Shown piece after piece: positions 19,625 through 28,188 of a DNA stretch of 64,000 bases (the first letter of the stretch is position 1; every line of letters begins with the position of its first letter). The stretch lies in assembly GCF_029625905.1 (NCBI RefSeq), contig NZ_JARTLM010000003.1:124001-188000 (forward strand). The letters run 5' to 3'. A model generated the notes under the pieces. That model searched no databases. It had not been told where the DNA came from and saw only the letters and a list, made by a program, of their open reading frames with translations. The position numbers and the translations under genes are program-made. The DNA is from Hydrogenovibrio sp. 3SP14C1. GTDB taxonomy: Bacteria > Pseudomonadota > Gammaproteobacteria > Thiomicrospirales > Thiomicrospiraceae.

Positions 19625-19915
19625 TTATTCAACAATCGCGATAATATCGTCTTCACGCATCACTTTAAGTGGCTTGCCAGCATCGTCTTTCACTTCTTGA
19701 CCTGAGTACTGACCAAACATTACTTTATCGCCGACTTTTACTGTCATTGGAATAATTGAACCATTATCCGCCGCTTTACCTGGCCCAGCAGCAACCACTT
19801 CGCCCAAGTTTTCTTTTTCTTGTGCAGAACCTGGTAGCAAAATGCCCCCAGTAGATTCTTTTTGTTCTTCAACTTGACGGACGACCACACGGTCATGTAA
19901 CGGTTTTATATTCAT
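19625..19915 (-). CDS. groS: 10-kDa co-chaperonin GroES
   Basis: 96-aa lid of the GroEL chamber. It starts MNIKPLHDRVVVRQ and has the mobile loop QKESTGGILLPGSA that docks on GroEL. It is the first gene of groES-groEL. A strong AGGAG sequence precedes the ATG, and the promoter and CIRCE operator lie 56-112 nt upstream. Confidence 0.97.
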   Translation of the reverse strand: MNIKPLHDRVVVRQVEEQKESTGGILLPGSAQEKENLGEVVAAGPGKAADNGSIIPMTVKVGDKVMFGQYSGQEVKDDAGKPLKVMREDDIIAIVE

Positions 19916-19970
19916 AGGATTCTCCTAAAAGTTTGATAATTCATGGTTTTAGTTACTAAAATTCTAACAA

Positions 19971-19997
19971 TTAGCACTCTACCATCGAGAGTGCTAA
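19971..19997. promoter_or_regulatory. CIRCE operator (HrcA binding site)
   Basis: TTAGCACTC (19971-19979), nine bases, then GAGTGCTAA (19989-19997) is a perfect match to the CIRCE inverted repeat bound by the heat-shock repressor HrcA. It begins 3 nt downstream of the -10 hexamer of the groESL promoter, so HrcA would block transcription initiation. hrcA itself is not in the window. Confidence 0.95.
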
Positions 19998-19999
19998 TT

Positions 20000-20027
20000 A
20001 TTTTATAGATTGGTTCATCACTGTCAA
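20000..20027 (-). promoter_or_regulatory. groESL sigma70-type promoter
   Basis: On the minus strand TTGACA (20027-20022), 16 nt, then TAAAAT (20005-20000), immediately upstream of CIRCE. A perfect -35 with a vegetative -10 argues for housekeeping sigma plus HrcA control; no sigma32-like promoter was noticed. Confidence 0.8.
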
Positions 20028-20090
20028 GACTTATAGTGACGTTAATTTGTTTTTCAAGGGAAAGAAAAAAGATTTTAAGACAAATTAAAG

Positions 20091-20112
20091 AAACGACCAG
20101 GCCTGGTCGTTT
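20091..20112. repeat. CCAGGCCTGG palindrome, copy 5, within a 22-bp perfect palindrome
   Basis: AAACGA, the core at 20097-20106 and TCGTTT form an exact 22-bp palindrome, with T6 on the right. It lies just past the proB stop (proB reads leftward from 21249 to 20119) and upstream of the groES promoter. It may end proB transcripts. Confidence 0.9.
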
Positions 20113-20118
20113 TTTAAA

Positions 20119-21249
20119 CTAATCAGCCAAGACTAAATTATCACAGTGAATCAAGAACTCACCGTCGCTATAACCCAGTATTTGATTGATTTCTGAAGAA
20201 GGATGTCCCATGATTTTTTGTGTCTCAAAGAACGGATAGTTCACCAAACCGCGAGCCACTTCCTGATTTTTATCATTCACACAAACCACCATCTCGCCTC
20301 GCTGAAACTCACCACTCATATCCTTCACACCAATAGGCAGCAAGCTTTTACCTGAAGACTGTAGCGCTTTCACCGCCCCTTCGTCCAACACCAATTGACC
20401 TTTAGCCTGCAAATGTCCTGCCAGCCAACGCTTTTTGGCAGTCAAAGGCTCTAGATCTGGAATCAATAAAGTACCCAGCGGCTCTCCTGCCAACAATCGA
20501 GGGAGCACATTGTCTTCTCGACCTGAGGCAATAAAGGTTGCGGTGCCTGAACGTGCCGCGCGTTTGGCAGCCATCACTTTGGTATACATACCGCCTTTGC
20601 CTAAACTACCGCCTTCGGAACTGGCCATCGCTTCAATATCTTTACGACTCACTTGAGCCTCTGAAATCAACTCGGCTTTCGGGTTCGTGCGTGGGTTATC
20701 ATTATACAGACCATTTTGATCAGTCAAAATCACCAACACATCCGCAGACACTAAATTCGCAGTCAATGCCGCCAAGGTATCATTATCGCCAAAACGAATT
20801 TCATCGGTCACGACTGTGTCATTTTCATTAATAACAGGGACAACACCATGCTCTAGTAGAGTTTGAATCGTATTAGACGCATTCAAATACCGAGCTCGGT
20901 TAGACAAATCATCGTGCGTCATCAAAATTTGTGCGGTGTGAATGCTGTTTTTGGCAAACTCCGATTCATACGCCTGAACCAATCCCATCTGCCCAACCGC
21001 GGCAGCGGCTTGTAACTCATTAATTTCAGAAGGACGCTTCGACCATCCAAGGCGTTGCATGCCTTCCGCTACAGACCCAGAAGACACAATAACAAGCTCA
21101 ATACCCTGCTGACGTAACGCCACCATCTGAGACACCCATTGTGCCATCGCTTCTTTATTCAGACCGCGCCCATCATTGGTCAGTAAGGCACTTCCAATTT
21201 TGACCACCCAACGGCGTGATTTTTGATGAATATCTGATCGGGTTAACAC
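20119..21249 (-). CDS. proB: Glutamate 5-kinase with C-terminal PUA domain
   Basis: 376-aa enzyme phosphorylating glutamate in the first step of proline synthesis. The amino-acid-kinase domain shows [33 protein letters not shown] and [12 protein letters not shown]. The C-terminal PUA domain starts at about residue 285. The start is a GTG at 21249 with AGGGA 6 nt upstream. It follows obgE on the same strand after 9 nt, the usual obg-proB arrangement in proteobacteria. proA is not adjacent. Confidence 0.95.
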   Translation of the reverse strand: MLTRSDIHQKSRRWVVKIGSALLTNDGRGLNKEAMAQWVSQMVALRQQGIELVIVSSGSVAEGMQRLGWSKRPSEINELQAAAAVGQMGLVQAYESEFAKNSIHTAQILMTHDDLSNRARYLNASNTIQTLLEHGVVPVINENDTVVTDEIRFGDNDTLAALTANLVSADVLVILTDQNGLYNDNPRTNPKAELISEAQVSRKDIEAMASSEGGSLGKGGMYTKVMAAKRAARSGTATFIASGREDNVLPRLLAGEPLGTLLIPDLEPLTAKKRWLAGHLQAKGQLVLDEGAVKALQSSGKSLLPIGVKDMSGEFQRGEMVVCVNDKNQEVARGLVNYPFFETQKIMGHPSSEINQILGYSDGEFLIHCDNLVLAD

Positions 21250-21258
21250 AACAATTCC

Positions 21259-22299
21259 CTACTCTTCAACAGACGTTTCTTGCGCTTTTAAACGATTTTG
21301 CTCTAAACCATAAGCAACTTCTTTCACCAAGTCATCCGTACCCACTCGGTTCACCGCTGAAATGGCAAAAACAGGTCCCGTCCAATTCAAGCGCTCAACA
21401 ATCTGATCGCATAATTCATTGGCTTCTTCTTCCAGCAATAAATCGGTTTTATTTAAAACCAACCAGCGCTCTTTACCTGCCAATGCATCACTGTATTTTT
21501 CCAGCTCTTTCTCAATCACTCGAACCGATTCAACAGGATCCATTTCATCCATCGGCGCAATATCCACCACATGTAAAAGCAACCCTGTTCTCGACAAATG
21601 CTTCAAGAATTGAACCCCTAATCCGGCTCCTTCCGAAGCGCCTTCAATCAATCCTGGAATATCAGCAATCACAAAACTGGATTCAGGTGAAACACGAACC
21701 ACCCCTAAATTAGGGTATAACGTCGTGAAAGGATAGTTAGCAACCTTTGGGCGTGCGGCAGAAACCGCTGTAATCAAACTTGATTTACCTGCATTCGGCA
21801 ACCCCAACAAGCCGACATCAGCCAAGACCGACAGTTCCAGCCCTAGATTACGCTCATCACCTGGCTCTCCAGGGGTACATTGGCGCGGTGTACGGTTGGT
21901 ACTACTTTTAAAGTGTATATTTCCCAAACCGTGACGCCCACCATGAGCGACTAATAATTTCTGACCATGATCAACCAAATCGCCAATCATTTCCTGAGTA
22001 TCAATATCTCGAACAATCGTTCCTTCTGGGACCGGGATAATCAGGTCCTGCCCTGCACGTCCGGTTTTTTGCTGCCCCATTCCCGCTTGACCATTTTGTG
22101 CTTTATAATCACGGGTATAACGGAAATCAATCAAGGTGTTGATATTGCGGTCAGCAATTAAATAAATACTGCCACCATCGCCTCCGTCACCCCCATTGGG
22201 ACCACCGAATGGAATATATTTTTCACGGCGAAAACTTGCGACGCCGTTCCCACCGCGCCCCGCTTCTACCCGAATATTGGCTTCATCTACAAATTGCAT
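21259..22299 (-). CDS. obgE: Obg/CgtA GTPase
   Basis: 346-aa GTPase that associates with the 50S subunit and links ribosome assembly to growth state. The glycine-rich Obg fold occupies about residues 1-158 ([28 protein letters not shown]). The G domain has [26 protein letters not shown] and NKTDLL. Downstream of rplU-rpmA, the conserved neighbours of obg, and upstream of proB. A terminator separates it from rpmA. Confidence 0.96.
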   Translation of the reverse strand: MQFVDEANIRVEAGRGGNGVASFRREKYIPFGGPNGGDGGDGGSIYLIADRNINTLIDFRYTRDYKAQNGQAGMGQQKTGRAGQDLIIPVPEGTIVRDIDTQEMIGDLVDHGQKLLVAHGGRHGLGNIHFKSSTNRTPRQCTPGEPGDERNLGLELSVLADVGLLGLPNAGKSSLITAVSAARPKVANYPFTTLYPNLGVVRVSPESSFVIADIPGLIEGASEGAGLGVQFLKHLSRTGLLLHVVDIAPMDEMDPVESVRVIEKELEKYSDALAGKERWLVLNKTDLLLEEEANELCDQIVERLNWTGPVFAISAVNRVGTDDLVKEVAYGLEQNRLKAQETSVEE

Positions 22300-22404
22300 G
22301 ACCTTAATCCTATTTCCCTAATAACGTCTATATCGTGAATACGTTCAGCTCGGTAAACTGATTGCACTTTATTTTAGCGTAGAGAAAACATTTAACCTAG
22401 AAAT

Positions 22405-22432
22405 AAAAAAGCCCCGACGCAGCGGGGCTTTT
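22405..22432 (-). terminator. Intrinsic terminator after rpmA
   Basis: AAGCCCCG and CGGGGCTT form an 8-bp stem with the loop ACGCAG, flanked by an A-tract and a T-tract. It ends the rplU-rpmA unit before obgE. Confidence 0.88.
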
Positions 22433-22457
22433 GATAACAATGTCAGCGACTGTTAAA

Positions 22458-22715
22458 TTAGTCAGCTTTGATTGTTACGAACGTACGTAGTGGCTTACCT
22501 TTCGTTACGAAAGCAACTTCACCAGTCGCTTTTGCAAACAAAGTATCATCTTTACCGCGACCAACATTATCACCTGCATGAAACTTAGTTCCACGCTGAC
22601 GAACGATAATGCTTCCTGCTAGAACTTGCTCACCACCAAAACGTTTAACGCCTAATCGCTTAGCATTAGAATCGCGACCGTTTTTAGTACTACCTGCAGC
22701 CTTTTTATGAGCCAT
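22458..22715 (-). CDS. rpmA: Large subunit ribosomal protein L27
   Basis: 85-aa protein near the peptidyl-transferase centre. It starts [20 protein letters not shown], the usual bacterial N-terminus without the Firmicutes-type cleavable extension. The [15 protein letters not shown] block is conserved. It follows rplU by about 100 nt. Confidence 0.97.
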   Translation of the reverse strand: MAHKKAAGSTKNGRDSNAKRLGVKRFGGEQVLAGSIIVRQRGTKFHAGDNVGRGKDDTLFAKATGEVAFVTKGKPLRTFVTIKAD

Positions 22716-22814
22716 GGTGACATCTCCTGTTAACCTGGTTATTCCCTACTCAGAAATAACGCGAGGCTTTAAATTAATCGACCAAACTTACTGTATTCAC
22801 AACAAGTTCAAAAA

Positions 22815-23129
22815 TTAAGCTGAAATACCTGTAATTTCAACTTCAGTATAATTTTGACGATGGCCTTGCTTAGTACGTGATCTGTTCTTACGACGACGGA
22901 ACTTGATGATTGTTACTTTCTTACCACGACCGTTTGAAGTAACGGTTGCTGCAACTTTTGCACCTTCAACAAGAGGTGCACCTAATTTAACATCTGCACC
23001 TTCACCAACCATCATGACTTGATCAAACTCAACTTTGTCGCCTTCGTTTGCACCTAAGGACTCAACACGTAAAATTTGACCTTCACGAACACGATATTGC
23101 TTACCACCGGTTTTAATTACCGCATACAT
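22815..23129 (-). CDS. rplU: Large subunit ribosomal protein L21
   Basis: 104-aa protein that binds 23S rRNA domain I together with L20. It has [14 protein letters not shown] at the N-terminus and the C-terminal [17 protein letters not shown] rRNA-binding stretch. It is the first gene of rplU-rpmA and divergent from ispB, the classical gammaproteobacterial layout. Confidence 0.97.
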   Translation of the reverse strand: MYAVIKTGGKQYRVREGQILRVESLGANEGDKVEFDQVMMVGEGADVKLGAPLVEGAKVAATVTSNGRGKKVTIIKFRRRKNRSRTKQGHRQNYTEVEITGISA

Positions 23130-23196
23130 TCTTGGAAACTCCCGGTTTCAATTTCATTAATTCTGTTTTCACACCGTCAGAAACGGCAAAGGCGGG

Positions 23197-23225
23197 ATTA
23201 TATAACCTTTTACATTTTAGGTCAA
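23197..23225 (-). promoter_or_regulatory. rplU promoter
   Basis: Minus strand TTGACC (23225-23220), a 17-nt spacer and a perfect TATAAT (23202-23197), 68 nt before the rplU start codon. Confidence 0.82.
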
Positions 23226-23383
23226 ACACCAATAGAGATAATTTGTAAAAAAACTTCACCGGGTGATAAAAACCAGCAAACTCACTGTTTTTTATTGAAA
23301 AAAACCATTTACAGCTTTGCTTCTATTGCTTTTCATACTAAACTTTAGCGTCTTAACTAATCAACAACAATCCCATTTAACTT

Positions 23384-24349
23384 ATGACGCTTTCACAGAT
23401 TCGAAAACTTATTCAGGATGACATTACAGCCACTGACCAATTGATTCTGTCTAAACTGTCTTCCGATGTTGTCCTTATTAATCAGATCGGTCATTACATC
23501 ATTAACAATGGTGGAAAGCGTTTACGCCCTTTATTAGTATTATTATCCGCACATGCCTGTGGCTATAAAGGCAAAGACCACCTTACCCTTGCAGCTGTCA
23601 TCGAGTTCATTCACACCTCAACATTACTACATGATGATGTGGTGGACGAATCTGAAACACGTCGTGGAAATAAAACTGCCAATGAAGTCTGGGGCAATGC
23701 TGCCAGCGTATTGGTCGGTGATTTCTTATATTCCCGATCATTCGAAATGATGGTGGAACCCGGAATTATGCGCGTCATGGACGTCATGTCAGAAACCACT
23801 AACGTGATTGCCGAAGGTGAAGTACTACAACTACTCAACTGTCATGATGCCAGCACCTCTAGCCAAAGATACATGGAAGTCATTCACCGTAAAACCGCCA
23901 AACTGTTTGAAGCCGCAACCATATTAGGGCCTATTTTGAGTGAAAAACCTGAATTGGAAACAGGGTTTGCAACCTATGGACGTCATTTAGGGGCGGCTTT
24001 CCAGCTCATTGATGATGCTTTGGACTACATGGCAGATGCGGATGAACTCGGTAAGAACTTAGGGGATGATTTGGCAGAAGGGAAACCGACTTTGCCTCTA
24101 ATCTATGTACTTGAAAATGGAACCGATGAAGAGAAATTATTAATTCGCAAGGCCATCGAAACAGATGGGATCAAATTACTGGATGAAGTCACTGCTATTA
24201 TTCAAACATCTGGCGCCATTCAGTATACGCAAGAAATTGCCACCCAAGAGGCGGAAAAAGCCAAAGCAGCTTTGACTCCTTTAGATGACTCTGAAATCAA
24301 ACAAGCATTATTGTCTTTAGCTGACTTAGCGGTTCAAAGAAACCACTAA
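23384..24349 (+). CDS. ispB: Octaprenyl (polyprenyl) diphosphate synthase
   Basis: 321-aa trans-prenyltransferase that builds the ubiquinone side chain from farnesyl and isopentenyl diphosphates. The two aspartate-rich magnesium sites are LLHDDVVDESETRRG and QLIDDALDY, and GGKRLRPLL binds substrate. The chain length (C40) is assumed from its gammaproteobacterial position opposite rplU. It converges on the next gene with only 13 nt between stops. Confidence 0.93.
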   Translation: MTLSQIRKLIQDDITATDQLILSKLSSDVVLINQIGHYIINNGGKRLRPLLVLLSAHACGYKGKDHLTLAAVIEFIHTSTLLHDDVVDESETRRGNKTANEVWGNAASVLVGDFLYSRSFEMMVEPGIMRVMDVMSETTNVIAEGEVLQLLNCHDASTSSQRYMEVIHRKTAKLFEAATILGPILSEKPELETGFATYGRHLGAAFQLIDDALDYMADADELGKNLGDDLAEGKPTLPLIYVLENGTDEEKLLIRKAIETDGIKLLDEVTAIIQTSGAIQYTQEIATQEAEKAKAALTPLDDSEIKQALLSLADLAVQRNH

Positions 24350-24362
24350 AAATCACCATTCA

Positions 24363-24980
24363 CTATCGAACCCTTGAACTCGGAATTCTCTGCTTCCCTT
24401 TAAAGTGCTTATCTAGCGTTTGCTGTAATTCCTCTTCTTGCCTTTCAGCTTCTTCTGCAGCAATGGCTTTCTCTAACTCTTTGCGCTCTAAATCGACAAA
24501 TTTCTTATATAGATCCAAATTATCAATTTTAGTTTTTTCCCAATCAATTCGGCGCAGCAACCAACCCACAAAGAATCGAATCACATGACACTCATCCAAG
24601 CTCGCATATAAAATTTCCGGCTTCGGACGGAACCCATGTAACCGTTCAACTACAATCAGCTGCTTCTTTCGATCAGGGTGTATTCTCAAATATCCTTGAC
24701 GATCTTCATCCAAACTCGTGCTGTAATAGAGTCGCACAACCTTATTAATACTAAACATGGCTTTGGTTAAAATCGTCGATTCAGGCTTCCCGTTTACCCC
24801 AACCGTATGAATAAAAATATTCTGGGTCATAATAGCGCGTGCGAACCGCTCAACTTCATCAAAAGGAACGATTTCTTTTTTATCTTCCGTCGCTAATTTA
24901 TGCTGACGAACTTCTTCCGACTTACGCTCAAGTCTTTTAAAGAAATACTGTAAAGCCGGTGTGATTTCATTTTTATTCAT
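24363..24980 (-). CDS. Uncharacterised charged protein with C-terminal coiled coil
   Basis: 205-aa soluble protein I do not recognise. It has no signal peptide or membrane segment. Residues about 1-45 are Lys/Glu-rich. The middle (about 45-150) alternates hydrophobic and polar residues like a mixed alpha/beta domain (QNIFIHTVGVNGKPESTIL, VVRLYYSTSLDEDRQGYLRI). Residues from about 160 are Glu/Lys/Gln-rich and likely helical or coiled-coil, ending in a basic tail. Base composition and codon use look like its neighbours. It lies between ispB (convergent) and ssb (same strand, behind a terminator). Confidence 0.7.
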   Translation of the reverse strand: MNKNEITPALQYFFKRLERKSEEVRQHKLATEDKKEIVPFDEVERFARAIMTQNIFIHTVGVNGKPESTILTKAMFSINKVVRLYYSTSLDEDRQGYLRIHPDRKKQLIVVERLHGFRPKPEILYASLDECHVIRFFVGWLLRRIDWEKTKIDNLDLYKKFVDLERKELEKAIAAEEAERQEEELQQTLDKHFKGKQRIPSSRVR

Positions 24981-25055
24981 ATTGACTCCCTCTATATACT
25001 GTTATCGACCAAAATCGAAAACAATTAAGCCAATTTCAAAAATACTTTATCAAAA

Positions 25056-25087
25056 TAAAAAGCCCGCTGTTAGAGCGGGCTTTTTTA
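25056..25087 (-). terminator. Intrinsic terminator after ssb
   Basis: AAAGCCCGCT and AGCGGGCTTT form a 10-bp stem with a 5-nt loop, with A- and T-tracts outside, about 35 nt past the ssb stop. Confidence 0.9.
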
Positions 25088-25121
25088 GACTTTTAATCAA
25101 CACTTATAAACTTGATGGATT

Positions 25122-25724
25122 TTAAAACGGTACATCATCGTCATCAAAGTCATTTGCTGTATAAGCAGGCACTTGCTGCGCTGGCGCAGGGTTGTTATTT
25201 GGCTGTCCACCAAACCCTTGTTGTGGCGCAGACTGCTGTTGCGGTGCAGTTTGACCGAAACCAGGTTGGGCTTGCTGCTGGTTCATACCGGCATTATTTT
25301 GCTGTGGCGCTTGAGGGGCTTGTTGACCAAGCCCGGCAGCATTATTATCAAACGGCGCATCAGACCCTTGACGATTACCACCGCCCAACATCTGCATCTG
25401 TCCATTAAAATCAATAACCACTTCTGTCGAATAACGGTCTTGTCCTGTGTTTTGATCTTGCCATTTACGTGTTTGCAACTTCCCTTCCAAGTAAACCTGA
25501 GAACCCTTGCTTAAGTATTGGCCTGCAATTTCGGCCAACTTGCCGAAAATGACGACACGATGCCATTCTGTTTTTTCTTGCTTTTGACCGGATGCTTTAT
25601 CATTCCATTGCTCTGAAGTTGCAACATTTAAATTCGCAATTGCATTCCCATTTGCTGCATACTTAAGCTCAGGATCTCTCCCTAGCGTTCCAACCAAAAT
25701 CACTTTATTGACACCACGCGCCAT
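25122..25724 (-). CDS. ssb: Single-stranded DNA-binding protein
   Basis: 200-aa tetrameric SSB that coats ssDNA in replication, recombination and repair. The OB-fold domain spans about residues 1-112 ([33 protein letters not shown]). A Gln/Pro/Asn-rich disordered linker (about 115-185) follows. The acidic tip DFDDDDVPF recruits partner proteins. The length is slightly above the usual 175-180 because of the linker. Confidence 0.96.
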   Translation of the reverse strand: MARGVNKVILVGTLGRDPELKYAANGNAIANLNVATSEQWNDKASGQKQEKTEWHRVVIFGKLAEIAGQYLSKGSQVYLEGKLQTRKWQDQNTGQDRYSTEVVIDFNGQMQMLGGGNRQGSDAPFDNNAAGLGQQAPQAPQQNNAGMNQQQAQPGFGQTAPQQQSAPQQGFGGQPNNNPAPAQQVPAYTANDFDDDDVPF

Positions 25725-25845
25725 CTTTTACTCCCCAAATTTCTTTATTTTTAATCTTCAAATAATACCTTTTTTAGGTCAAAAAAGATAATTCAAATTT
25801 TATATATCGTTATGACAATCAGATAAATTTTCTACTTACCCTTTA

Positions 25846-27234
25846 TTATGCCAGCCCATTCTCAAGATAGTCTATTAACCCAACTTCGTTAATGAGCTTG
25901 CGATCAATCTTAAAGAACACGCGATGCTCATCCAACAAGAAGACCACTTCATAAATCCCTTCATAGGACAGCAACTTTTCCGTTAACTGTTGTTCTTCGG
26001 ATTCATTCAGATCGGTCGTGTAATGAACAGAGGCAATACTCAAAGGAAGCGGTCTAGTCATGCTCATGGCAACTAAAAACCAAACAAGGCCTATCGTGGC
26101 GGTAAAGAGAAACAGCCCTTCCAGACTATACATTTCGTAAAACCAACCGCCAATAAAACCACCGGAAGCCGCACCTAAAAACTGGCTACTAGAGTAAACG
26201 CCACTGGCGGTCCCCTTTTTGTCTGCAGGAGAAAGCTTTACCACAAGTGAAGGCAAAGAGGCTTCTAATAAGTTAAAGGCTGTAAAGAAAACCAGTAACA
26301 AAGCAAACATTGACCAGAAGCCACTCACACCAAATAAAAAGCCTAGCTGTATGAGCGCAATAGTCAAAATCGCCCCAACAAAAATCGGTTTCATGCGCCC
26401 TTTCGATTCGGCTTGGATAATAAACGGAACCATTAAAACGAATGACAATAACATCACTGGCAAATACAACTCCCAATGATGCAGTGAATCTAAGCCAGCA
26501 CTATCTCGAATCATAAACGGGATGGCAATAAACATCGCGGTCAGCATGGCGTGCAACACAAACACCCCGATATCCAAGCGGAGTAATTGTGGATTTTTAA
26601 TCACGTCTTTAAACTGGCTCGGATCAGCCTCCGCTTCTCGCTGATAGATTTGGTTCTCAATCTTCGGAACAGCAAACAGCACCAACAAAATACCTAAAAC
26701 ACCCAGACCGGCAATAACCCAGAAGATTCCTCTTACGCCGAATAATTCGCCTAACACCGGCCCTGCAACTAATGAAACGGTAAATGACAAGCCTATCGTC
26801 ATACCCACAATTGACATAGCTCTTAAACGAAACTGCTCTGTGACCAAGTCAGCAACCGTTGCCATCAAGACTGCCGCAACGGCGCCCATCCCTTGAATGG
26901 CTCGACCGACAATCATCATTTCAATGGAATCGGCCATCGCACACACAATGGATCCAATCATAAAGACCAGCATCCCTAAAATAATCAGCGGCTTACGACC
27001 AAAACGATCCGACAGCATGCCATAAGGAATTTGAAGAACGGCTTGCGTTAAACCATAAATCCCCATGGCAATCCCTATTTGTGTTGCTGTTACCCCTTGA
27101 AATTCTTCATGAGCAAACAAGGCAAACACGGGGAAAATCATAAACAGACCGAGCATGCGAGTCGAAAAAATTCCTGCGACTGAAAAAGCGGCACGTCGTT
27201 CAATCGGCGCCATACTACGACTGGTTTCTGACAT
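25846..27234 (-). CDS. MFS transporter with C-terminal YAM domain (YajR-like)
   Basis: 462-aa inner-membrane major-facilitator transporter with 12 predicted helices. The motif A loop between TM2 and TM3 reads GMLSDRFGRKPLI. After TM12, residues of about 395-462 form a small beta-alpha domain (SIASVHYTTDL, YEGIYEVVFLLDEHRVFFKI), matching the cytosolic YAM domain that marks YajR. The substrate is unknown for the family and probably export of a small molecule. I start at the ATG at 27234 with AGGA upstream; an earlier ATG at 27273 lacks a site and adds 13 residues. It is divergent from the SIMPL gene. Confidence 0.85.
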   Translation of the reverse strand: MSETSRSMAPIERRAAFSVAGIFSTRMLGLFMIFPVFALFAHEEFQGVTATQIGIAMGIYGLTQAVLQIPYGMLSDRFGRKPLIILGMLVFMIGSIVCAMADSIEMMIVGRAIQGMGAVAAVLMATVADLVTEQFRLRAMSIVGMTIGLSFTVSLVAGPVLGELFGVRGIFWVIAGLGVLGILLVLFAVPKIENQIYQREAEADPSQFKDVIKNPQLLRLDIGVFVLHAMLTAMFIAIPFMIRDSAGLDSLHHWELYLPVMLLSFVLMVPFIIQAESKGRMKPIFVGAILTIALIQLGFLFGVSGFWSMFALLLVFFTAFNLLEASLPSLVVKLSPADKKGTASGVYSSSQFLGAASGGFIGGWFYEMYSLEGLFLFTATIGLVWFLVAMSMTRPLPLSIASVHYTTDLNESEEQQLTEKLLSYEGIYEVVFLLDEHRVFFKIDRKLINEVGLIDYLENGLA

Positions 27235-27364
27235 TTGTGATATCCTGTTTATCTTTATAGATGTGTTTTTCACGCTGAGAGCGAAAAGAATTGCATCGGT
27301 GTTTAATCGTTTAAATAGGCCGCATTATAGCATTGTTCCGAATTCTTTAAACAGGAGTCCGAAA

Positions 27365-28078
27365 ATGAACATCCACCCTCTTATTGTTCTGCTCTGCTTA
27401 ACGAGTTTATTCTTCACACCTTTCAGTCAAGCTGGCGATACGCTGCTTCAATTTAACCAAGTGACTTTTTCCGTGACCGAAAGCCAACGCGTTGAAAATG
27501 ACTTTGTCAGCGTGCACTTTATCGCCCAAGCTGAAGAGAAAACAGCTCAAGCCGTTCAACGCCAGATCAATCAAAAAATGCATCAAGCGCAAACTATTTT
27601 GAATCGCTACCCTGAAATAACGGTGAGCACGCAAAATTATCGAGTGATGCCCGTTTATAATGAGCACAAAAAAATCCAACACTGGAAGGGGCAACAAACA
27701 CTTCATTTAAGCCTTAAAAATCAGCCAGGCCTGGCTGAAATTTTGACCAAGGTGCAACCTTATTTAAATTATAACGACATTCGCTTTTCCGTTTCAGAGT
27801 CACAGCGTGAACAAACCATGACATCTTTATTAAAGCGCGCTTTAGCGCGGTACCAGAGCCAAGCGAAAGTGATTGCTGACGCATTCGGTCAATCGACATA
27901 TCGAATCACACAAACACAAATCCAACACACCACACCAACACCTCCTTTTGAACGGTCACTATCAGCTTACGCCTCTAAAGTAGCTTCCACACAAGCGGCA
28001 CCAATAATTGAAACGGGAGACACTCGCCTAAGCATCACCGTGTCTGGGCGCGTCTTGATTTCAAACCAAAAAAACTAA
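27365..28078 (+). CDS. Periplasmic SIMPL-domain (DUF541) protein
   Basis: 237-aa exported protein with a signal peptide (about residues 1-22, ending SQAGD) and a SIMPL/DUF541 domain. The features are the repeated ISVSG-like strand at the end (TRLSITVSGRVL), long amphipathic helices, and the pattern of a sign-alternating index partner region (QNYRVMPVYNEHKKIQHW). Relatives form oligomeric rings in the periplasm; E. coli YggE is linked to oxidative stress. The function here is unknown. AGGAG lies 7 nt before the ATG. One CCAGGCCTGG copy lies in-frame and encodes part of NQPGLAE. Confidence 0.82.
   Translation: MNIHPLIVLLCLTSLFFTPFSQAGDTLLQFNQVTFSVTESQRVENDFVSVHFIAQAEEKTAQAVQRQINQKMHQAQTILNRYPEITVSTQNYRVMPVYNEHKKIQHWKGQQTLHLSLKNQPGLAEILTKVQPYLNYNDIRFSVSESQREQTMTSLLKRALARYQSQAKVIADAFGQSTYRITQTQIQHTTPTPPFERSLSAYASKVASTQAAPIIETGDTRLSITVSGRVLISNQKN
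27721..27738. repeat. CCAGGCCTGG palindrome, copy 6 (inside SIMPL gene)
   Basis: TCAG, the core (27725-27734) and CTGA form an 18-bp perfect palindrome within the open reading frame, flanked by A- and T-rich sequence. Translation passes through without a break. Confidence 0.9.
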
Positions 28079-28145
28079 CCCTCTCATTCTCTTCTGACTT
28101 ATTTTACAAAGGTGTGGACAATGTCATTCCACGCTAGTGTTTTGT

Positions 28146-28151
28146 TATAAT
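28146..28151 (+). promoter_or_regulatory. Putative uvrA -10 element
   Basis: A perfect TATAAT lies 37 nt before the uvrA ATG; no convincing -35 and no LexA box (CTGT-N8-ACAG) was seen in the spacer. Confidence 0.4.
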
Positions 28152-28188
28152 AAGACTTTTGCTTTCATAACCGACAGGCTAACCCCGC

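Noticed and set aside
25180-25330. Short repeats in ssb that could look like a tandem array
   Set aside because: They are CAG/CAA-type codons of the disordered Gln-rich linker.
25112-25514. Plus-strand frames opposite ssb, rich in Gln, Leu and Arg
   Set aside because: They mirror the low-complexity Gln/Pro linker of SSB.
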